This document shows, piece by piece, positions 1 to 7,002 of a DNA stretch of 53,402 nucleotides. The DNA is from Acidobacteriota bacterium (GTDB lineage: Bacteria > Acidobacteriota > Terriglobia > Terriglobales > Acidobacteriaceae). Position numbers and translations under genes: made by a program. The notes beneath the pieces are model-generated. The model searched no databases and was not told the origin of the DNA. It saw only the letters and a list, made by a program, of their open reading frames with translations. Position 1 is the stretch's first letter; every line of letters starts with the position of its first letter. The stretch lies in NCBI GenBank assembly GCA_013290025.1, contig JABCYV010000005.1, positions 1-53,402 of the forward strand. Reading direction: 5' to 3'.

Positions 1-1321
1 TCTTGCTCGATTCGCTGAAGCCCACCGCTATGTCTCCGGTTTTGTCCATAGCAATGCTCCCCATCCACAGCGATAGGTCGCCATCCTTGACCGTACCCTC
101 CTGAAATGTGGAGGGCGTCCCGTCTGGGTCTCGGATCTCATACCATCGGACTCCGGCGGGAGCCGCGCCGGTAGTGACGGAATGGTTCACCAAGAGTGAT
201 TCATGGGTCAACATATTCCGGTAGGCCAGGCGGAACATCAGGCGGTCGGCCAGGGAATCAAGTGTCTGTTTGGTACCTGCCTGCGGGATGCAGGCTCGGC
301 CGCGACATGCGGGGGAGAAGGGGCGGACCGGGATCCTCACTGGACCAGTGAAAGTCGAGTTGCTCGGAGTGGTGAAATCGACGTGGAACCGGTAGAGGTG
401 CAGAGAACTCCTCGTAGCCAGGTCAACATAAAAATTCGGTTCACCGCTGGGCGGAAGGTTTGAGCCATCCAGGTCCGATGGCAAGAATGAGAACTCACTC
501 GGGTTGTCGAAGCAAACTACGCTGGTGTGCTTTCCCGCCATCATGGCAAAGCGATCGTAGGCGCAAGCCAGGGCCGACGCACTGGTCGGGGTGAAGAGAT
601 TGTAGGACGCATAGTACGCATCGGGCCATACGGCGAGCTTGGGATAGTCGTTGAAATTATCGTTCCCAAACCGGAAGGCGTATCGATGATACCGACCTGT
701 GGCGTCGGATGTGGCGGATACCGCGATACATTCGTTCCCCGTCGAGAAACTCGTATTAGCAGCAACGATGCTGATGATCCAGCGGCCGGCGATTTTGTCG
801 TACAGTACGATGGGATCCGTAAAGAAGAAGGTTACCCCTTGTCCACATAGCCCCGGCATGCCAGCGAAGATGGTGCTGATCTGTTGAGCAGGGAAAAAGG
901 ATTTCCCGGTTGCCTTGTCGTAAACCGCATACGCGGTATTGATGGTTTCAACCAGTTGCGTGTCGCCCACAGACAGGTTGCTATCCGAAGGAATACCAAT
1001 CAAAGTTCCATTGGCAGAGTTCGGGATACCATCGAAGTTGAGTCCGATGAAGGCCGAAACAGGGGGCAACGCGAACGGTTGCTCAGCAGCATCCGGCCCT
1101 GGAGAAATCCGGCCGGGTATCGCTCGTTGCAGCGGACGTGGACGCTCAATCGGATGAGCGGCGCCACTCATTGCCAGGGAGGAGTACTCTCGAACCGGTG
1201 CGGAAGTGTCATGATAAAGCTCATGAAATACCAGTGGGTGACTCTGCGCCGTGGCGCTAATCACTAAGGTGATGTTGCAGGCGACGAGGGTGAGTAACTT
1301 AAGCATGAACCGATATCTCAT
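1..1321 (-). CDS. Secreted protein, C-terminally incomplete (runs off left edge)
   Basis: A reading frame stays open for 440 codons from an ATG at 1321 down to base 1, so only the N-terminal part is in the window. An SD-like GGAG lies just upstream of the ATG. Residues 1-26 form a signal peptide (basic start, hydrophobic core, Ala-Thr-Ala-Gln end). The mature part is rich in Phe, Tyr, Asp and Ser, with segments such as GDTQLVETINTAYAVYDK and WIISIVAANTSF that resemble secreted beta-rich or propeller proteins common in Acidobacteriota. I recognise no catalytic motif. Short open frames on the plus strand here are shadows of this gene. Sure that it codes; function unknown. Confidence 0.8.
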   Translation of the reverse strand, partial: MRYRFMLKLLTLVACNITLVISATAQSHPLVFHELYHDTSAPVREYSSLAMSGAAHPIERPRPLQRAIPGRISPGPDAAEQPFALPPVSAFIGLNFDGIPNSANGTLIGIPSDSNLSVGDTQLVETINTAYAVYDKATGKSFFPAQQISTIFAGMPGLCGQGVTFFFTDPIVLYDKIAGRWIISIVAANTSFSTGNECIAVSATSDATGRYHRYAFRFGNDNFNDYPKLAVWPDAYYASYNLFTPTSASALACAYDRFAMMAGKHTSVVCFDNPSEFSFLPSDLDGSNLPPSGEPNFYVDLATRSSLHLYRFHVDFTTPSNSTFTGPVRIPVRPFSPACRGRACIPQAGTKQTLDSLADRLMFRLAYRNMLTHESLLVNHSVTTGAAPAGVRWYEIRDPDGTPSTFQEGTVKDGDLSLWMGSIAMDKTGDIAVGFSESSK

Positions 1322-1970
1322 TTTTTCTCCTGGCGAGGTGGCAGGGGCGTGACGGAGGCGAAAAAAGCGAAGAATGCCCCGGGGCGCGACGATTGCGACC
1401 AGCACTGCGCCTCCACGGATTGCAATGGAAACCGACAAAGTCCTCCAAGTGACCAAGTAGTGTGGTCATGGACTTCTTACTTCGAAAACGCCCAGCATTG
1501 TATACCGGTTTTGCCTGCGCGTCGCTTGAACCGAGTTCCACCGGAGTCGCCCTCGACGGTCTCGATCCGCCCCAGCAACGGTCCGAAATTGGTCTCGTAT
1601 TCCGGCTCACTTTTGCAACACATCTGTTTACCTCATCCTACTGTCCGTAGGGCAAATCCCCCGGCAACCGTTGCTGGGCGCAGGTTTTGGTTGCGATAAC
1701 ACTTGCCGCTTAAGTTCGATACCGAACAGAAATAATAAAGAGATTTTGCACGGTCCAAACGGCAGTACAATACTCTTGTTACTTTTCCGATCCTTCCGCC
1801 GCGCCCTCGGGCGACGGTTCCTTGCGAAAACTGACGAACGTCGAGCAGGGAGCCGGGAACGGCTGCTCTCCATCTCTATCCGGCTTCGTGCGACCGAAGA
1901 TGCGTTTCTAAGCGTCTGCCTGTTTTGGCAAGGTCGAGCGGTTCCCTCGATGCCAAAGAGAGGAACGAAC
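1322..1970. other. Intergenic region without a recognisable gene
   Basis: About 650 bp between the divergent gene ending its 5' side at 1321 and the small gene starting at 1971. Open frames exist on both strands but none has a good start, ribosome site or recognisable protein. It contains a 12-bp inverted repeat (1571-1582 with 1667-1678) and an AT-rich stretch near 1715-1790 that could hold the promoter for the rightward genes. Confidence 0.5.
1571..1678. repeat. Widely spaced 12-bp perfect inverted repeat
   Basis: CCCAGCAACGGT at 1571-1582 is exactly complementary to ACCGTTGCTGGG at 1667-1678, with 84 bases between. It could be the basal stem of a structured leader RNA or a pair of regulatory half-sites. 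No known riboswitch signature is visible. Confidence 0.4.
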
Positions 1971-2216
1971 ATGCTAGCCGACTATGTTTGGGAAGAAGTG
2001 TACGCAGCCGCCATCCTCGAAACCGACGATACCAAGCTGCCAAATCGCCTTCACGTGGCAAAAGCTGCGATTGACGACCGGCTTCATGAATTGCAGCTAG
2101 ACCATGGAGGTTCGCCCGAAGAACGGCAAGCGATCGGCGATGCCCTCGCCGGATTAAATGTGGTACGGAGAGAGTTAGAAAGACGCTCTCACGTCGAGGG
2201 TTCGAGCAACGCCTGA
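1971..2216 (+). CDS. Small helical protein, paralogue of the 3785-4060 product
   Basis: An 81-residue protein starting at an ATG preceded by GAGAGGAACGAAC, which is a plausible ribosome site; longer in-frame extensions upstream look non-coding. It is charged and predicted helical, with no signal peptide or membrane segment. The pattern W..(V/F)Y.AA.LE.D..K...R...A..A...R..EL, then a DA..AL..LR block, is shared with the minus-strand gene at 3785-4060, so the two are probably diverged paralogues. Function unknown. It lies 97 bp upstream of a response regulator on the same strand. Confidence 0.6.
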   Translation: MLADYVWEEVYAAAILETDDTKLPNRLHVAKAAIDDRLHELQLDHGGSPEERQAIGDALAGLNVVRRELERRSHVEGSSNA

Positions 2217-2313
2217 ATACCGCTGCGCGTTGTTAGGCCAGACCTCTGGGCCGACTGCGAGTTGAACAACCGATGGCAGACCCCGTGCCATCCCAAACTG
2301 AACGGGCGCGTCT

Positions 2314-2679
2314 GTGCCCAAGCGCATTCTCATCGTCGATGACAATCCCACCATGCGGCATCTGTTGCGAACAACATTCCAGCATATCTTAGCTTGGGAA
2401 GTCGCGGAAGCAGTGAACGGCCGCGAGGCAATTGACAAGGCAAGAGAATTGAATCCCGATCTGATCGTGCTCGACCTGTCAATGCCAATCATGAACGGAT
2501 TACAAGCAGCGCCCGTGCTCAGGCGCATGCTGCCGACCGTTCCGATCATCTTGTTTACGCTCTACGGGAGTAAATTTCTTGAGCGGGAGGCGCTCTCCGT
2601 AGGCGTCACTGCGGTAATTTCCAAGGATGCTACCGTGAAGACGTTGGTCAACCGGGCGCAGGATTTGCTAACCCCGTGA
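2314..2679 (+). CDS. Single-domain (CheY-like) response regulator
   Basis: 121 residues, a stand-alone receiver domain with no output domain. It starts at GTG with PKRILIVDDNPT, carrying the acidic pair Asp9-Asp10. The phosphoacceptor is Asp54 in LIVLDLSMP, the switch residue is Thr82 in ILFTLYG, and the conserved lysine is Lys104 in VISKDA. All key residues are present, so it should be phosphorylatable. Such proteins pass a signal to a partner protein or serve as phosphate relays. No kinase is adjacent, so its partner is unknown. The start follows the KRILIVDD pattern usual for the family; no strong ribosome site is seen. Confidence 0.9.
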   Translation: MPKRILIVDDNPTMRHLLRTTFQHILAWEVAEAVNGREAIDKARELNPDLIVLDLSMPIMNGLQAAPVLRRMLPTVPIILFTLYGSKFLEREALSVGVTAVISKDATVKTLVNRAQDLLTP

Positions 2680-2754
2680 TTTCGTGTCACGTTTCGTGCG
2701 TCTTGCCCTCTAGGAGTATCCTATCGAGGTCAATCCTGTTCGCTAGGGTGCAGC

Positions 2755-2895
2755 GTGCCGCGTCACCTGCCTGCCAAAGAAACGCCCATTGAGCGAATCT
2801 ACCGCGAAGTACACGGCGAGAAAATGCCTGACGCGGTGAAGCGCATCCTCCTGAAACCGTACAAATCAAAGATTAAACTCAAGCCCTGGAATTAA
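2755..2895 (+). CDS. Very small basic protein (46 aa), putative
   Basis: A GTG-started frame encodes 46 residues beginning VPRHLPAKETPIERIYREV and ending KPYKSKIKLKPWN. It is strongly basic and rich in Lys, Arg and Pro, unlike random translation. The frame is open further upstream without an ATG, so the start is uncertain. It sits in a run of very small genes on the same strand. A small nucleic-acid- or ribosome-binding protein is possible but this is a guess from charge alone. Confidence 0.4.
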   Translation: MPRHLPAKETPIERIYREVHGEKMPDAVKRILLKPYKSKIKLKPWN

Positions 2896-2921
2896 GCCCC
2901 GGTTACCTTTTGTTAAAGCGT

Positions 2922-3128
2922 ATGATCGTAGTCATGATGGATGCGAACTACATTTCGGAACGCCTCGCCAGTCTGAAGCAAGAACTGAGTGATCTAAGAG
3001 TCGTCAATGCCCGGTATTGGAGCCGGATGGAGCATACGCCGCTGCAGAAATCAGGTCGTGCCTTAAATCAGGAACGCCTGGTGCACATCAAACGGGAATT
3101 GTCCGACCTGATGAAGCGCTGCGCTTAG
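2922..3128 (+). CDS. Small coiled-coil-like protein
   Basis: 68 residues if the ATG at 2922 is used; ATGs at 2934 and 2937 are in frame and the last gives a product starting MDANYISERLASLKQELSDL, the more natural N-terminus. The sequence is amphipathic helix (ERLASLKQELSDL and QERLVHIKRELSDLMKR) with heptad-like Leu spacing, so a short coiled coil or helical hairpin is likely. No membrane segment. Function unknown; it lies in the small-gene run between the response regulator and Hsp20. Confidence 0.55.
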   Translation: MIVVMMDANYISERLASLKQELSDLRVVNARYWSRMEHTPLQKSGRALNQERLVHIKRELSDLMKRCA

Positions 3129-3250
3129 TAAGTACGATTCGGAGAGCTTGGGTGAGCGCCCGACGTTCACCCATTCGAACGGATTTAACGTAAGCGGCTC
3201 TGATTCGGCCCGAGTGAACCCTTTCCCCTGCGTCATGCGTCTAATGAGGT

Positions 3251-3460
3251 ATGCAGCTCGGACAAGAATTAAACTCAGAAACAGTCGAACGTCTGAGGGA
3301 ACAGGGTGAGTTTTTGCTAAGGACGTACCGGGCAGAATTTATCAAGGACCCTAGTAGTCGCGCCACGGAAGCTTCGCGCAGCAACGTCATTGCTCTACAG
3401 CACACTCTGAAGCAGATGTATGGAGAGGCTGTTGCGTCGGAAGTGGCCGATCTCGTTTAG
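3251..3460 (+). CDS. Small hypothetical protein (69 aa)
   Basis: Starts at an ATG with AATGAGG just upstream. The product is charged and helical, with segments SETVERLREQGEFLLRTYRAEF and LKQMYGEAVASEVADLV. No signal peptide, membrane helix or known motif. It is the last of the rightward small genes; the next two genes are on the opposite strand and convergent with it. Confidence 0.5.
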   Translation: MQLGQELNSETVERLREQGEFLLRTYRAEFIKDPSSRATEASRSNVIALQHTLKQMYGEAVASEVADLV

Positions 3461-3488
3461 ACAAACACAAATTTCCCAACCCCGCTAG

Positions 3489-3692
3489 TCAGTTTGTCAC
3501 GCTTACCGCCGTGAGAGACTTGCCACACTCTAAGCAACACGCATTTAATCGAGATGTTATCAATCCGCACCACGGGCACATCCTCTGTGATCCGTACCTG
3601 GCGACTTGTAATTTCAGCTTGCGCATCTTGTAGAGCAGCAGGCTCGCGAGCAGCGCAATAAGCAAACCGGCAAAAATACTAATTGCGTTCAT
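3489..3692 (-). CDS. Small membrane protein with zinc-ribbon-like Cys motif
   Basis: 67 residues starting at an ATG with AAGGAGC 8 bases upstream. Residues 5-22 form one hydrophobic helix (IFAGLLIALLASLLLYKM) followed by a basic stretch, so the C-terminus is probably cytoplasmic. The C-terminal part has CPWCG and then CLECG, a four-cysteine arrangement typical of zinc ribbons. A membrane-tethered zinc ribbon of this size suggests an adaptor or sensor role, but nothing more specific can be said. Confidence 0.65.
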   Translation of the reverse strand: MNAISIFAGLLIALLASLLLYKMRKLKLQVARYGSQRMCPWCGLITSRLNACCLECGKSLTAVSVTN

Positions 3693-3784
3693 CGAGGTGC
3701 TCCTTTTTCGACGATTTTCGCATCGACATTCTACGGCAAAGTCTTCGGGCTCCGACGAATGTAATTCCCTGCGCTACGCCAATC

Positions 3785-4060
3785 TCAGGCGGCTAGGTCT
3801 TGGGAGCCGTTTTTCGCGTTCGATCTGCACTTCAACGCGCTCCGAAGGGCGTGCAAGGCATACATCGCGTCGTCAACAGCATGCTCTTCTTCGATATTGT
3901 CTTCTGTTGAGTAAAACAGTTCTCGTGCACGTGTCACAAGCACCGCTTCCGCTTCAGCGATTCGGTCTGAAACTTTGTTGGCGTCCAACTCAAAGAGTGC
4001 AGCCTTGTAAAATTGCGGCCAAACTCTCTTGTACGGTGATCTCAATATGCCAGTGTTCAT
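3785..4060 (-). CDS. Small helical protein, paralogue of the 1971-2216 product
   Basis: 91 residues starting at an ATG with a good AGGAG ribosome site. The body reads VWPQFYKAALFELDANKVSDRI, then a helix around LVTRARELFY and a C-terminal DDAMYALHALRSALKCR. The order of residues matches the small protein at 1971-2216, so they look like members of one family. No catalytic motif, signal or membrane segment. It lies directly downstream of the Hsp20 gene on the same strand (86 bp gap), separated by a hairpin at 4099-4122. Confidence 0.65.
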   Translation of the reverse strand: MNTGILRSPYKRVWPQFYKAALFELDANKVSDRIAEAEAVLVTRARELFYSTEDNIEEEHAVDDAMYALHALRSALKCRSNAKNGSQDLAA

Positions 4061-4098
4061 AACACTCCTAGACGAGTAGCAGTCCAGCTGATATGAGC

Positions 4099-4122
4099 GG
4101 GAGGCGATGTAAGCCGCCTCCC
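4099..4122 (-). terminator. Hairpin between hsp20-like gene and the next gene
   Basis: GGGAGGCG at 4099-4106 pairs perfectly with CGCCTCCC at 4115-4122 across an 8-base loop, 24 bp past the Hsp20 stop codon. There is no clear U-tract on the minus strand, so it may be a weak terminator or an mRNA-stabilising hairpin. Confidence 0.45.
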
Positions 4123-4145
4123 ATTTCTCTCATTACGCGCTGGTT

Positions 4146-4646
4146 TTATGCGGCCTTGCCGGGAGCCTTGGCTTCGAGGGCCTTCCCGCTGCCAACATTA
4201 ACCTTGATCTGCTTCGGTTTGGCTTCAGCCTTTTTGGCGAGACTGATGTTCAGCACGCCCTTGTCATAATGGGCGCTCACTTGCCCTGGATCTACCGAAC
4301 TGGGCAGGGTGAACGAGCGGGTGAAGCTTCCGTACTGCCGCTCGACGCGACGGAAGTTCTCCTCCTTCTCTTCCTTCTCGAACTTGCGCTCGCCATGGAC
4401 GGTGAGGGTGTTGCCTTCGATGCGGACATCAATGTCTTTTTCGTCGATGCCCGGAACTTCAAGCTTCAGGGTGATGGTGTGCTCGTCTTCGTAGATGTCC
4501 ACCGGCGGTGCGAAGCTGGTGGTGGTCAACGCCTCTTCCGGTCCCTCGGGGCTATACGATTCACGGAAAAGACGGTTCATGCGGTTCATGCGGTCTTGCA
4601 TGGTGGCAAACTCACGGAAAGGTTCCCAACGGGTCAATAGTGTCAT
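4146..4646 (-). CDS. Hsp20/alpha-crystallin family small heat-shock protein
   Basis: 166 residues, the usual length. Small heat-shock proteins hold unfolding proteins in a soluble state in the cytoplasm until ATP-dependent chaperones act. The N-terminal arm (MTLLTRWEPFREFATMQDRM) is typical, followed by the alpha-crystallin domain from about residue 48 (PVDIYEDEHTITLKLEVPGI) to about 140 (GVLNISLAKK), then PKQIKV, an I-X-V anchor used in oligomer assembly. An Ala/Lys-rich tail follows. The ATG has GGAGGAACTACATC before it, a strong ribosome site. Stand-alone promoter presumed in the 4647-4800 region; no CIRCE-type repeat seen. Confidence 0.95.
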   Translation of the reverse strand: MTLLTRWEPFREFATMQDRMNRMNRLFRESYSPEGPEEALTTTSFAPPVDIYEDEHTITLKLEVPGIDEKDIDVRIEGNTLTVHGERKFEKEEKEENFRRVERQYGSFTRSFTLPSSVDPGQVSAHYDKGVLNISLAKKAEAKPKQIKVNVGSGKALEAKAPGKAA

Positions 4647-4871
4647 GATGTAGTTCCTCCTTCAGAGGGGGGCAATCTAAGGGGGAAAACTTCAGATGGG
4701 CTGACTTAGCTCAGGAGACCTGAAAGAGTAAGAAGAGGATGCTTGCTCGAAAACAATGCTAGGCCTTTACCCTACGACTGTCAAATATAAGCGCACGTAC
4801 CAAATTAACTGCTTTGGAACGGCCGACTGTCGCCAAAGCTAGCCGCGGGGTGCCCCACCATCTACTCTCGA

Positions 4872-4903
4872 GGGTGCCCCGTCCAAGCTTCGCTTGGGCG
4901 GGG
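4872..4903 (+). repeat. GGGTGCCCC-headed REP-like hairpin, copy 1
   Basis: The head GGGTGCCCC (4872-4880) runs into a stem: CCCCGTCCAAGC at 4877-4888 pairs with GCTTGGGCGGGG at 4892-4903, all positions paired if one G-U pair is allowed, with a 3-base loop. A second head without a stem lies just before it at 4848-4856. The head is shared with four other copies in this window, but the stem sequence is different. Confidence 0.75.
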
Positions 4904-4910
4904 ATTTTCT

Positions 4911-4922
4911 GCGGGCGCCCGC
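4911..4922. repeat. Perfect palindrome GCGGGCGCCCGC, copy 1
   Basis: A 12-bp perfect palindrome followed by A; an identical copy, also followed by A, lies at 5539-5550. The two flank the small secreted-protein gene at 5063-5380. A related GGGCGCCC core sits in the palindrome inside ubiD. Confidence 0.5.
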
Positions 4923-5009
4923 ACCCGACTTCCAGTCTTGTCATCCGCAGTCGAGGGACCTTGTGTTGGCCCCGCCGCGAAATTCCTTATAGAGCATCCT
5001 GCTTGAGCA

Positions 5010-5039
5010 AATAAGAAGGGCCAGCATGGTCGCTGGCCC
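5010..5039 (-). terminator. Intrinsic terminator of the 5063-5380 gene
   Basis: Read on the minus strand, GGGCCAGC pairs with GCTGGCCC across a 6-base loop (5018-5039) and is followed by TTCTTATTT. It lies 23 bp after the stop codon of the secreted-protein gene. Confidence 0.75.
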
Positions 5040-5062
5040 CGAAACAAAAGTCACAGGTGATT

Positions 5063-5380
5063 TCACTTTTGCATACTATCTTTCGCCATCTTGAGCGACA
5101 CCACCTGAACCTCGTTCTTGTCCGCATCTACGTGGGCTTGCAGGGTGACGTGGTGCCCTTCATGTCCTTTTACTGCATCCGGATTGCTTATGGTCCAACT
5201 CTTACTGTCCTTGTCGCTCACAAACATCTTGCCATCTTCGCTAATTTTTCCCGTGACACTAACCGCTTTCATCGACGCGTTAGATTTGCTGGTGTCGGGC
5301 TGCTGCGCCCCGTATTGAGCCACAGCGACCGCGGACATCAACAGGGCCAGCGCGAATGAAATGATCATCAGCTTTTTCAT
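5063..5380 (-). CDS. Small secreted protein
   Basis: 105 residues starting at an ATG with a GAAAGGAG ribosome site. Residues 1-22 (MKKLMIISFALALLMSAVAV plus AQ) are a clear signal peptide with an Ala-X-Ala type end. The mature domain of about 80 residues contains VSVTGKISEDGKMFVSDKDS and HHVTLQAHVDADKNEVQVVS, a pattern of short beta strands like an OB-type fold. Proteins of this look, often repeated in Acidobacteriota genomes, have no assigned role. Monocistronic: it has its own terminator and a long upstream gap. Confidence 0.75.
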   Translation of the reverse strand: MKKLMIISFALALLMSAVAVAQYGAQQPDTSKSNASMKAVSVTGKISEDGKMFVSDKDSKSWTISNPDAVKGHEGHHVTLQAHVDADKNEVQVVSLKMAKDSMQK

Positions 5381-5538
5381 CTTCGTACTCCTTTCGCAGA
5401 ATACTGGTTAGGCGTTATCGAGCTAATCGGCGAGGAATTACCGCTCCGAAGACGAGTGACGCGAGGATTGTCTCTTCCTGTCAACTAGTGTGCTCTCGTC
5501 CGACGTTCTCCGTCAAGCGCATGGGCGCTTTCGAATCG

Positions 5539-5550
5539 GCGGGCGCCCGC
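5539..5550. repeat. Perfect palindrome GCGGGCGCCCGC, copy 2
   Basis: Same 12-bp palindrome as at 4911-4922, on the other side of the small secreted-protein gene. The rest of 5381-5616 holds that gene's promoter region and nothing else I can identify. Confidence 0.5.
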
Positions 5551-5616
5551 AGTTCGCGCTTTTCGAACCCTAGGATTCTCCGCCTTGATCTTAAGAGCCT
5601 GGGCTAAGGCAAGAGA

Positions 5617-5651
5617 GGGTGCCCCATCCTTGCGTTCTTTGCAAGGGTGGG
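5617..5651 (+). repeat. GGGTGCCCC-headed REP-like hairpin, copy 2
   Basis: Head at 5617-5625. The stem pairs CCCATCCTTGC (5623-5633) with GCAAGGGTGGG (5641-5651) with one G-U pair around a GTTCTTT loop. Confidence 0.8.
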
Positions 5652-5671
5652 AAGCAACGATGCGTGCAGCC

Positions 5672-5714
5672 GGGTGCCCCAGGTTCGCGTCCGTTCTTTG
5701 GACGCTAACCTGGG
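5672..5714 (+). repeat. GGGTGCCCC-headed REP-like hairpin, copy 3 (3' flank of RAYT)
   Basis: Head at 5672-5680. The stem pairs CCCAGGTTCGCGTCC (5678-5692) with GGACGCTAACCTGGG (5700-5714), one mismatch in 15, with a GTTCTTT loop as in copy 2. The stop codon of the transposase gene (5705-5707, minus strand) lies inside the stem, so the hairpin and the gene end are physically joined. Confidence 0.85.
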
Positions 5715-6262
5715 AAGAGGAATATCCTCGTCGCGCCGGTTCCGCTGGCCTGCTGTTCCCGATCCCTGGCCGTCCATTCCGACTCGATCTTTACCGCGCC
5801 GGCCTCGCGCAGCGCATAGTGCCGGTAGCTGCTCCATTTCCAATCTTCGGGATTCACCACCAAGCCGCGCTTCACCGGATTTCGGTGCAGGTAGCGTAGC
5901 TTGATCGTGAACTCGCGGGAATCTCTTAGGTTTCGGTCGTAGTAGCGCTTCTGCCAAAAGTTTCCCGGCTGACACGGAGTTCGCTGACTTCGCATCCGTT
6001 TGGCGAAAGATAATTTCAGCTAATGAATGGCCTCAGCCAATGGCGTTGCTGGCGGCGGCTCGCTGATCAGCAAATGAACGTGCTCCGGCAGCACGGCGTA
6101 CCCGTAAACACGCATCTGGAAGCGACGTCGCATCTCCTCCAAGACATGAACAAACAAGTCAAAGGCCTCGACCCTTGCAAAATAGGGCTGACGCCGATAG
6201 CAACTGAACGTGACAAAATGCGATTGGCGGGATTCTTGAAAGCGGCGAAGACCGCGCGGCAT
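5705..6262 (-). pseudogene. REP-associated tyrosine transposase (RAYT, Y1 family), one in-frame amber stop
   Basis: The frame from the ATG at 6262 (MPRGLRRFQESRQSHFVTFS) to the stop at 5705 is continuous except for a TAG at 6020-6022 after ...PLAEAIH. Translation resumes in the same frame with LKLSFAKRM and ends FLFPG, so a single base change, probably in a Trp codon, explains the break. Hallmarks of Y1 transposases are present: the HUH motif in PEHVHLLIS, RYLHRNPVKRGLV, and WKWSSYRHY as a Tyr-rich segment. Length about 185 codons, normal for the family. RAYTs are thought to move REP hairpins. This copy is flanked by inverted GGGTGCCCC-headed hairpins at 5672-5714 and 6304-6345. Confidence 0.88.
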
Positions 6263-6303
6263 GAACCGAACTTACACCTGGCAAGCACGAAGGTAACGGG
6301 AAG

Positions 6304-6345
6304 CCCAGGTTAGCGTCCAAAACCGGGGCGCGAACCCGGGGCACC
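6304..6345 (-). repeat. GGGTGCCCC-type REP-like hairpin, copy 4, inverted (5' flank of RAYT)
   Basis: On the minus strand a GGTGCCCC head leads into a stem whose far arm on the plus strand, CCCAGGTTAGCGTCC (6304-6318), is almost the same as the stem of copy 3. The partner arm at 6326-6340 has three changes. It lies 41 bp upstream of the transposase start, in inverse orientation to copy 3. Confidence 0.75.
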
Positions 6346-6443
6346 AGGCCACCCGCCAACAAACCCGACAACTCCACCAGATCATTCCACGGGGGCCACC
6401 CGGTCCGGTCTCTTTTGTCTCATCTCGCGACTCCAAATGTTAC

Positions 6444-6956
6444 CTACACTTCACTAGGTGTTCTATCAAGCCAGGCAAGAACAGCGCGACGCTCGATTGG
6501 CACTCGGCATCTGCCGATCGCTTCACCGCCGACCCAAATATCGCCGTTGTGACGGATAAGCACCTCTAGTGGCAACCTGCCCTCAATCGGACCGACAGCT
6601 CGCAGGAGGTAAGGCACGCCTAGGCCGGTCGAAGCCTGGCTCGATTCGCTGAGCAAATCGAGTGCTTGGGCCTTGGTTAATCCAACGACAGCTGCGTCTC
6701 GGAGAAGCAATTCTGCCTGTGGCATCTTAGACTCGGGGACGCTGCGCCACTCAGGTAGTGGTTTCCAGTCGTAATGACCTGACCAGGCGTGCAGCCACTT
6801 CTGCGCTGCTTCGTCTTTCCTCTTAGTCTCGAGGCTGAAGGATCTGCAGCAACTGGACTCTACCAAGGCAAGACAAATCAAGATAAGGGAGAGCATCAGC
6901 TTGGGACTTCTCCAAAGCATCAGGTGACGAAATAGCGATTCATGCCTCAGTTGCAT
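6444..6956 (-). CDS. Membrane-anchored or secreted hypothetical protein downstream of the RHS remnant
   Basis: About 171 residues from the ATG at 6956; a GTG at 6962 and an ATG at 6920 are alternatives. The last gives MLWRSPKLMLSLILICLALV, a signal or anchor sequence followed by ESSCC, a weak lipobox. The soluble part contains KMPQAELLLRDAAVVGLTKAQALDLL, a helix-rich segment, then PLEVLIRHNGDIWVGGEAIG and RRAVLAWLD. No known domain recognised. It lies 46 bp downstream of the RHS C-terminal tip on the same strand, the position where immunity genes for RHS toxins are found, so that role is possible but unproven. Confidence 0.65.
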   Translation of the reverse strand: MQLRHESLFRHLMLWRSPKLMLSLILICLALVESSCCRSFSLETKRKDEAAQKWLHAWSGHYDWKPLPEWRSVPESKMPQAELLLRDAAVVGLTKAQALDLLSESSQASTGLGVPYLLRAVGPIEGRLPLEVLIRHNGDIWVGGEAIGRCRVPIERRAVLAWLDRTPSEV

Positions 6957-7002
6957 TTGCACTTTGCGTTCGTCGGGATAATTCTGTTTATGTCGTACTG
7001 AG

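Larger units (their letters stand above)
4647..5009. other. Intergenic region with hairpin repeats
   Basis: No gene seen. The left part should hold the promoter of the Hsp20 gene. The right part contains a GGGTGCCCC head without a stem (4848-4856), a complete GGGTGCCCC-headed hairpin (4872-4903) and a 12-bp palindrome (4911-4922). Confidence 0.5.

Noticed and set aside
1299-1610. Minus-strand frame of 103 codons overlapping the 5' end of the left-edge gene
   Set aside because: It conflicts with the much longer minus-strand secreted-protein frame, and its sequence looks like translated non-coding DNA.
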